Shown here: positions 57,301 through 64,000 of the stretch, piece after piece
Layout of the letters: each line of letters starts with the position of its first letter
How positions within the stretch are numbered: position 1 is the first letter of the stretch
Origin: Tolypocladium sp. Sup5 PDA-1
Taxonomy: Eukaryota; Ascomycota; Sordariomycetes; Hypocreales; Ophiocordycipitaceae
Assembly: GCA_000750105.3 (NCBI GenBank)
Contig: JPHH03000018.1
Coordinates: 496,001-560,000, forward strand
Direction: 5' to 3'
Length of the DNA: 64,000 nucleotides
Program-made: the position numbers and the translations under genes
Notes under the pieces: generated by a model
Told to the model about the DNA's origin: nothing
The model's database searches: none
What the model saw: only the letters and a program-made list of their open reading frames with translations

Positions 57301-59259
57301 TATCCTAACTAACTATAAGGCCTTAGAGTACTTTACCTTACTAAGGGAGATATTAAAATAGTAAGCTCGCTAAGTGGAGACGCTCGCGCTCTTTAATTAT
57401 AACCTATAATACTAGCCCGGCTCTTAGGTAGCCCGCCTAGATATACTCTCTAGGCGGGATTAGGACTATTAGGATAAGGCTATATATTTCGGGCGCGTTA
57501 TATAACTACTCTTAATTAATCTACTTAGTTCTATATACGTGGCTTCTTATATAGATAGTATCCCTACCCTAGAGGTAGACTAGGCGCTACCTAAAGACTC
57601 CTAGTATAGTATAGTACTATTCTAGGATATATACCTTTAGGAGCTTTAATACTATATACTATAGGAAGATATATTATATTTAGAGAAGGTTTAGGCGCTT
57701 TAGGGTAACCTTTAAAAATTTCCCCTAGAAGTAAATATATATAAATAAGTTACTAATTATATACTTTCTACGTATAGTATACTATAGTTCTAGGGGCGGC
57801 TCTAGCTACTTAAGTAAGAACCTTTAATAATAACTTTAATTTAGCGCGCGTATAACTCGCTAATAGCTAGCTACCTAGGTAAGAATATAACCTTTAAGCT
57901 TTTATAAAAGGACTTTTACTAGGAGGGTATATCTATAGATATTACGCGGTTTATATAGAACTATTACTACTATAATAGTTATATTAACCGCTATTATTAA
58001 TAAGGGTTACTATAGCTACTCCCGATTATAGACTAGTTCTAGAATATAATCTCGGTAAACTTTATAACTAACTTACCTATATTAAAGGAAAGTAATCTAC
58101 GGTACCTTATAGTAATTATTAATTAGCTATCGAAGTATATTTAGCTAGAGGCTATAATATCTATAACTACTAAGTATTATATAGAGTAATTTTAATACTA
58201 TTAGTAGCGCTTCTATAGCTTCCTTATATATATTATTTCTAACTATAGATTAAATTAAGTTAAAGACTTTTAATCTATGCTTTATTACCTAACTAAGGTA
58301 TAATAGCTCTTATTAACCGCCTATTACCCCTAGATTAATAATAGTATAGAGTATATTAATTAAGAGGTTTAGGCTATATTATACTTAATAATCTCGTTCT
58401 CCTAGCTTAACTAGGCTAGTTACTTACTAGCTTATTAACTTACCCTTAATAGCTAGGACTCTTCTAGTACTAGCGTTAGCCTAAATTATATATTATATAA
58501 GTATAATATAGAACTTATCTAATATATATTAGAGTTAATAGCTTCTATTACTTCTCTAAAGGGGCGCGCGGTAATATTTTTATAATACTTAAAGTAAGGT
58601 ATTAACCTAATATAGGCCGCGATTATATAAGCATAATAATAATAATAGGACTTAATAAATATATCCTAGCGATTAGTAGAATAATTTTATATTAGGGATA
58701 ATATCTAATTAGACCTCTCTAATATATAGACTAATCGCCCCTTAAAGAAGCTTAACTAGTTATATACTAAATATTAGGTAATTAATATATTATACCCGCT
58801 TAATATTACTTTAAATATACTATAGGGAATCTATATAATATTCTATATAGATTAAGTTAAGTAAGCTATTAATAACCCGCTTCCTTTATAATAATTAATA
58901 AACGTAAGACTAGACCTACTCTTATAATTTAATAACGATAACCTAGACCTAGATAAGTATAAGGTAGAGGAAATTTATATTATAAAGAACGCGCTAGGTA
59001 AAGGGTAGTAGTAGAATATATTAGTTAAATAAAAAGGCTATATAATACTAACTTAAGAACCTTTAGAAAGTATATAAAATACTATAGCTCTTATACGCTA
59101 TAAGGAAGAATAGGGCGATATATAGATATATAATAGGCCCCTTTAGGTATATTTTATTCTAAAAGACCTAAGTATAGTTACTAAAACTCCTCTAGACTCT
59201 TAGGAACTAGGGCTATAACGGACTAAACGGCGCGCTAGCTAAAGATAAAAGAAACCTAA

Positions 59260-60541
59260 TTAGATAGCGGGAGGGGGGGGGGGCACCTCCGTGCCCCTCC
59301 TAATCGCGCGCGTAAGGGTAGTAGTAGGAGCTAGATAAGCGCGAACTAGAGGAACGCTATCGGTAGAGGGGGAGATATATAAGTATATCCGCGCGGGGCA
59401 GGGAGCTAAGGGAGCCGTACGATCCCGATAGGGGAAGCTATAGGCGTAGGGCATAGGGGGAGGGGCTCGATAGGGCGGCTAGCGAGTTAAGGGCCGCAAG
59501 AACTATAGCGTTAGCTTACTATCGCTTAGCGCGGTCCTCTTACTATTTAGCGCGGTCCTCCTCCTAGGCGGCTAAAATAGCGCGCTACGTCTCCTCCTAT
59601 TATATAAGGGATGCCTTATAGCGCTAGGCGAAAAGGTTTAGTCTACCTATAACCTAGCCCTACTACTAGGCTTACTATTACTAATATATAACTATTTTAG
59701 CACCGATATACCCTCTATAGCGAATAGGAGTTAGCGGTATAGGGGTAAGGGGCGTAGCGATAAGGGCGGTCTAGTTATTATCCGCGGGTAACGTAGGAGT
59801 ATACGCGCTAAGAGTAAGATAAGGCGCGAGACGGGCGGTAGCGAGGCGGGACTAAAGATAGTCGGCGAGGGTTATAAAGTCCGCTATTAAGCGGACGCGT
59901 CGTCTAGGAATAGTACCTTTACGAGCACGGGCCGGCTCCTTAATAGAGTTTCCGGCGGCGGCGATAGCTAATATCTCATAGACGAGATAGCGTAGGCGAG
60001 GTTCCGCGGTAAATAAGTGCCTCTCCTAGAGGCACCTACGATATTTCTCCTAGTATATAGTATACGCCGCACCGCGGCCGCGGGTATAAAGGGCGGCCCC
60101 GTTATTATATAGGTCCTAGAGGTAGGGCATGCATATACACGCTACCTCGACGGGCGCGGCGTTATCGGAATCGTCGGAGTCGCCTTATATAGCGTAGTCT
60201 CTAATCGCGCGGGATACGCGCGCGCCGCCGTCGGGGCTAGCGTCGGCTATAGTTTAGACGATACGGCCCGGGCGGGGGACGGAGATAGCGCGGGAGATAG
60301 TGCGGGTAGGGCGGGCGCGGGAAGTATAGGGGCGGGCGCGGTAAGTTAGAGTCATAGATATAAGCGAGCGATTATAAGGTAAGAGCGCGCGCGAGAAGTA
60401 TACGGATAGTTAAAGAAATTACGATATACGAGCACGGGGGGGTTAATATTATTATCTAGATAGGGGCAAGAATACCCGGGCGGTATACGATAGGAAAAAT
60501 ATTTCTACCGCGCGCCGGGCGCGGCGGGGAGGGCGGGGGTA
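59260..60541 (+). other. CpG-rich 3' tail of gypsy element B
   Basis: About 1.3 kb between pol and the 3' LTR is GC-rich although it lies in the RIP block. C survives mainly in CpG, CpC and CpT, and CpA is rare, so it has been mutated but had few targets left. Short frames here (for example 59260-59454 -) are by-products of the composition. Confidence 0.6.
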
Positions 60542-60729
60542 TATTACGGACTCGAGCTACGCTCGGGTCTGCGCACTACCCGGTTACGTAGGGTCACGTA
60601 AGGTTTATAACCCGCTAAATATCTATGCCTGGTCCAGGCACGGACCGCGCCCCATTTTCCTCCTTCTATATATCTGTTATTACTATATAGAACGCCTATT
60701 GGCAGACGCCCTGGGGCTAGTTCTTTATA
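60542..60729 (+). repeat. 3' LTR (188 bp) of Ty3/gypsy element B
   Basis: Follows the purine tract and is followed by GTTAA (60730-60734). Slightly less mutated than the 5' copy. Confidence 0.9.
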
Positions 60730-61289
60730 GTTAATATTATATAATATACGAATATATAACGTAGCTAAGCCCGGCCCCGAGGGCCCCGGACTCGAGGACC
60801 TCGTTAGCCTAGTTAGACCTCTAGCTAAGGCACGAGACCCCTAAACCCGAGCGCCCGGCGTAACCTCTCCTAATTCGAGATCGACGATATAGCAGCGGTA
60901 GCATTATAAGCCTCGCGAGGCAATAAGAGATAACGGAGCTTAGGGGTATTACGAGGGCGAGGGCGAGGGCGTGCTAGGGCGGCTGCCGTATCGTTATAGT
61001 AGACTATAGCAACCTTAGAAGTAAAAGAGGTTATCCCGGCTATATAGGAAGGTATATAGCAAAGCATACGGAGGGGCAGGGGCATATATAGCTATTAGGG
61101 CAGGGACGGTTAGTTACGAGGCACGGCACGGGTTAATTAACGATGCGTTTAGCGTATTAAGGTAACTCTGCGATATGCTATGCAATTATACTAAAATTTA
61201 GTAGCGCGGCTTAGCTATAGGGAGGGCGGGGTAGAAAAATAGAACGGCTATATAAATAGAGATTTTCGGCTATGTAAATAGTAATCCTC
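60730..61289 (+). other. Right part of the interrupted MULE
   Basis: Starts with the GTTAA duplication and holds the end of the MULE internal region: GC-rich, Arg/Gly-rich coding traces to about 61,130. It ends in the right terminal inverted repeat at 61247-61289. The minus-strand frame 60870-61085 is not considered real. Confidence 0.6.
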
Positions 61290-61612
61290 TATTATAAACC
61301 TTAATAACGTTCGTTCTAATAGCTATATTCGCTAGGAATATAGCGTTATATAAGCTCGCCTTCGGAAAGCTAACTATACGAAGCTACGAGCCTTTCTCTT
61401 TAAACCTCGCGTTAAACTTCGCCTACTACTCGTCTATAGCCTAGAAGATACCGGTATCTTCGTTATATAAGTAGCCTATCCCGCAAGAGTCTCTTATCTA
61501 TAGAAAATAGCGGTGCTTCTTCCGCAAATTCCTATAATAGTTATATAGCCGCTTAATAGACTAGTCTAGGTATAGCGACGGATATAGCTCTTTAAGGTAC
61601 GGCACGATTATC
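61290..61612. other. Continuation of the DNA interrupted by the MULE
   Basis: Begins with TATTATAA and should be contiguous with 51,690 before the MULE inserted. One frame can be read across the junction, and it contains a basic segment around 61,500-61,560, but I cannot name it. It ends at the inverted gypsy LTR. Confidence 0.45.
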
Positions 61613-62032
61613 TGTGACGGTTGGGGTTCCCAAGGGATAAACCGGCAGGTTTATGTTGGCAGGTGAGGTCAGGGCGTAGCACTGGGCTGGTCTTGTCACG
61701 ATGGTAATGGATCGAATGTCCCGGATAGTAGATCGTAACTAAAGAGTGTTATTGAAAGCTAGCGAGGTATCTATGCTATGGTGAGGAAATTAGGGGGTCT
61801 ATATACTAGGTGTTATTCCTGGATTATTGAGAGCCCTCAATGATCCATGGCCTGGATCACTTGGATCATCGACTGATCGTGGTGATCTAGCTCACCTGGA
61901 TTACCCACCGATCCTAATGATCCAATGTCGCTATGCTACTATTAGCTCGTCGTTCCGACTATTGTTCCGTGTAGCCCGTAGTAGCGTCTGCATAGCCGGC
62001 CCATCCCGTGGCCCGTTAGCCTAGGTCGTAAC
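61613..62032 (-). repeat. Family-A gypsy 3' LTR, weakly mutated (420 bp)
   Basis: On the minus strand it begins TGTTACGACC and ends CGTCACA, i.e. canonical TG...CA ends. The equivalent sites in the three LTRs at 39.7-50.9 kb are changed to TA...TA. The purine tract gagagggg lies just outside at about 62,040-62,050. Confidence 0.9.
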
Positions 62033-64000
62033 ACGATGTCCCCTCTCTAAAGGTCTTGTCCTCGAGACCTGCTGTTGGTACCCGTCGCATAAATACTGCG
62101 CCTGCGCCCGTATTTATAGGTGCGGCAACCTGTTCCTGTAATTTCTCGGAATGTCCTGCTAACGTTATGTTAGGCCGTGTTATAAAAAATACTAAAACTC
62201 GTTCTCTTAAAACTTCGTAGCGCGACGTTCTTCTAGAACTGATTCTATCGCGTCTTGTGGAAATAAAGCCTTGTTCTTCCTGCGAGAGCGTAGGCTTATC
62301 TTGCCTGGTCTCGGAATCCGACTCCGATCGGTGTTCTAAGTGTGTCCGTCTTAATTAATCTCGGTGCGACGTTCGTGGTCTTTCGCCCTCTTAACTCCGC
62401 TAGATCGCTTCTTAATATTCTAAATTCGAAACCGAGTTAGAAGCTGCCGAGGAGGAACGGAGGCGTATGGACGCAAAGGTGGAGCGTCTCCGAAAATAAA
62501 AGAAAATGTGGTTCGAAAAGATAATGCGTGCGGTATCGCGAGGTATCGATAACGTGGAGGAGTTGGAGTGGGTAGAGCGCGAGGAGGCCTTGCGCGAGGA
62601 GCGCCGTTAATAAGAGGACTATCCTTCGTTTACTAGTTCCTTATTGCTAGAGGATTTCCCTGCCGAGTGGGATGCCGTATACCCTAGGGTGGCGTTGTCT
62701 CCTTCTTTATTTGCTAATATAGGTTTTATTGGGGGTTCCTCTATTAGTACTAGCGTAATAACGGGCGGTAGTTCGTTAAGTGTTTAATAGGTTCCTAAGT
62801 GTTTTCTTCGTGCCTATAGTTTTTCTATTTTATAAGCTATTGCTGTTCTTTATTATGCGTTCTTGAATCTAATATCTATTTGACTTTGTATTCGTTATCG
62901 TCGGTAACTTCGATATAGTCTTGTGTTTCTATGTTTTATAGTGCTATTTCGAGTAGCGAAATATAAAAGATAGGGTATATCTTTATTATTTTAGGTAGTA
63001 AAAGTTCGTAGTTAGTTATCGAAATAACTTTCTTAACTAGAAACGGTCTAAGTTTCTTAAAATCTAATTTATCGCTTAGTTACTTTGTTTTAATATTTCG
63101 TCGAAGTAGGTAGACTATATCTCCCTCCCGAAAGATTAGTCCCTTTAATCTTTTCTTATTAGCGTATATCGATATCCTTTATCTAATATATTCGAGTTCT
63201 TTCTTTATTTCTTCGTAAAGTTCTTTTAGTTTATCCGCTTAGAGTATAGCTCGTTCTGCCTATAGTCCTTATCGTGTAACTCGATATACTTTAGGGTTAT
63301 ACCCGAAGTTAGCGTACGATAGTGAAACCTTCGTAGCTTCCGTAATTAAGCTATTATAAGCCAATTATGCTATTAGTAACTATTTGACCTAGTTATCCTA
63401 TCCGTAGTTAATATAATAACGAAGGTACTGTTTAAGTGTTTAGTTTAACCGTTCGGTCTGCCTATCCGTCTAAGGGTAGTAGGCCGTGCTAAGCTTATGT
63501 TTCGTGCTAAGCTAAGCTATTAATGCTTGCTAGAAGTTTATAGTAAATATAGTTCCCTTATTAGAGATAATCTCGTTCGGTAGTCCGTAATTGCATGCGA
63601 TCGTCCTTAGGAACACATATACAAGGTCTTCTACGTTACTTACTTCCTTATATAGGATAAAATACCCATACTTAGTGAGTTAATCCGTGACTACGAAGAT
63701 GCTATCGTATTCTACCTTTATTATAGGTTCCCTTAATAATGGTAGCTTCGTGATATAGTCGAATGCGATCGAGCCCTATGGTTTAACTAGAACCGGTAGT
63801 AGTTTTAGTTCTCCATAAGGTTTATGTCGTGAGGCTTTGCTTCGTGCGTAAAGGGCGCACTTGCCGATTACCTCTTTAATAGTTTCCTTTATTCTAGAAA
63901 AGTCGAATTTTCGTCGTATTCGCTCTATCGTTTTCCTAATTCCCTAATATCTATATGTCGGGTATTCGTGGAACTCCCTAATAGTTTCTTCCCGTAATAG
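61613..64000 (-). mobile_element. Ty3/gypsy family A, younger inverted copy, truncated by the window end
   Basis: On the minus strand, 64000 to about 62,900 is integrase and C-terminal pol sequence collinear with 45.2-46.3 kb, followed by the 3' untranslated part and LTR. It retains many C and G bases lost in the other copies, yet still has some RIP-type stops. Between pol and the LTR (about 62,290-62,760) it carries a segment encoding a basic/acidic helical stretch that does not match the corresponding part of element A well. Only its 3' end is in the window, so the target duplication cannot be checked. Confidence 0.85.

Larger units (their letters stand above)
54157..60729 (+). mobile_element. 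Ty3/gypsy element B, full length (6.57 kb), RIP-inactivated
   Basis: It is bounded by 188-bp LTRs and a GTTAA duplication. Through stops on +, gag occupies about 54.37-55.3 kb, protease about 55.5-55.8 kb (DSGYNYYAF-type site near 55,550-55,580), and RT about 56.3-56.9 kb with its catalytic box near 56,648-56,678 (Asp to Asn changes). RNase H runs to about 57.4 kb, integrase about 57.8-58.7 kb, and a chromodomain-like segment lies near 58,940-59,050. After the pol end at about 59.22 kb comes a 1.3-kb GC- and CpG-rich untranslated tail with a run of 11 G (59273-59283). The purine tract ggcggggagggcggggg precedes the 3' LTR. No frame is intact. Confidence 0.9.
51691..61289 (+). mobile_element. 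Mutator-like element (MULE), interrupted by a gypsy element, RIP-inactivated
   Basis: Terminal inverted repeats of at least 43 bp lie at 51691-51733 and 61247-61289; weaker similarity extends further. They differ at four positions, all C/T or G/A. The 8-bp duplication TATTATAA flanks them. The left internal part (about 51.95-54.15 kb) encodes, through stops, a MULE transposase: 'TNRFKIYLFQAT', 'NFAFSLINREKQDYFEQL', 'IVIIDKEKALKNALA' at about 53,012-53,060, and a C-terminal LRGRPRLDTARRAK basic segment at about 54,030. Removing the gypsy insertion leaves about 3.0 kb, a normal size for a fungal MULE. Confidence 0.85.
38300..61560. other. RIP-mutated, AT-rich nested repeat block 2
   Basis: Same mutation pattern as block 1: CpA/TpG depleted, CpG kept, Gln and Trp codons turned into stops. 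It is made of transposons inserted into one another, each delimited by target duplications. The part 59,260-61,200 stays CpG- and GC-rich. Confidence 0.9.

Noticed and set aside
59260..59454. 64-codon minus-strand frame in the CpG-rich tail
   Set aside because: Composition-driven frame inside the untranslated tail of gypsy element B.
60870..61085. 71-codon minus-strand frame in the right part of the MULE
   Set aside because: Lies in mutated transposon sequence on the strand opposite the transposase and has no family resemblance.

Overview
The window looks like a filamentous ascomycete chromosome (Pezizomycotina, most likely a Sordariomycete). Genes are GC-rich and have short spliceosomal introns (about 50-70 nt, GT..AG). 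The encoded proteins (Bud23, Erv26/Svp26, lysyl-tRNA synthetase, PEBP) are typical fungal orthologues. A huge adjoining block carries the mark of repeat-induced point mutation (RIP): C-to-T and G-to-A changes, near absence of CpA and TpG, retained CpG, and TAG/TAA stops where relatives have CAG, CAA or TGG.

Positions 1-16.95 kb are ordinary gene-rich euchromatin. In order they hold the 3' end of a medium-chain dehydrogenase, a PEBP protein (-), a beta-lactamase-fold serine hydrolase (+), a zinc alcohol/formaldehyde dehydrogenase with four exons (+), a small secreted Lys/Ala-rich protein (+), a small probable mitochondrial protein (+), ERV26 (-), BUD23 (+), KRS1 with eight exons (-), and an ACC-synthase-like PLP enzyme (+). 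They are independent housekeeping and accessory genes, with no sign of one pathway or cluster. ERV26/BUD23 and KRS1/ACS-like are divergent pairs; BUD23/KRS1 are convergent.

Positions 16.95-35.5 kb are a first RIP-degraded repeat block. It contains a Myb/SANT-like relic, a Ty3/gypsy element between 264-bp direct repeats, fragments of a second gypsy family in reverse orientation, and a reverse-strand third gypsy pol. An almost unmutated 618-bp mini-element with short inverted termini sits inside the first gypsy. A RIP-mutated inverted copy of the same mini-element lies 1.4 kb away.

Positions 35.5-38.3 kb are a non-mutated island. It has one small intact two-exon gene of unknown function on the minus strand.

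Positions 38.3-64 kb are a nested stack of transposons that can be taken apart by its target-site duplications. A PIF/Harbinger-like transposase is interrupted by a three-LTR gypsy composite (TSD ATAAA). The sequence that follows is interrupted by a Mutator-like element (TSD TATTATAA), which is itself interrupted by another gypsy element (TSD GTTAA). An inverted, much less mutated copy of the first gypsy family then enters at 61,613 and runs off the window. No ORF in the RIP blocks looks functional.
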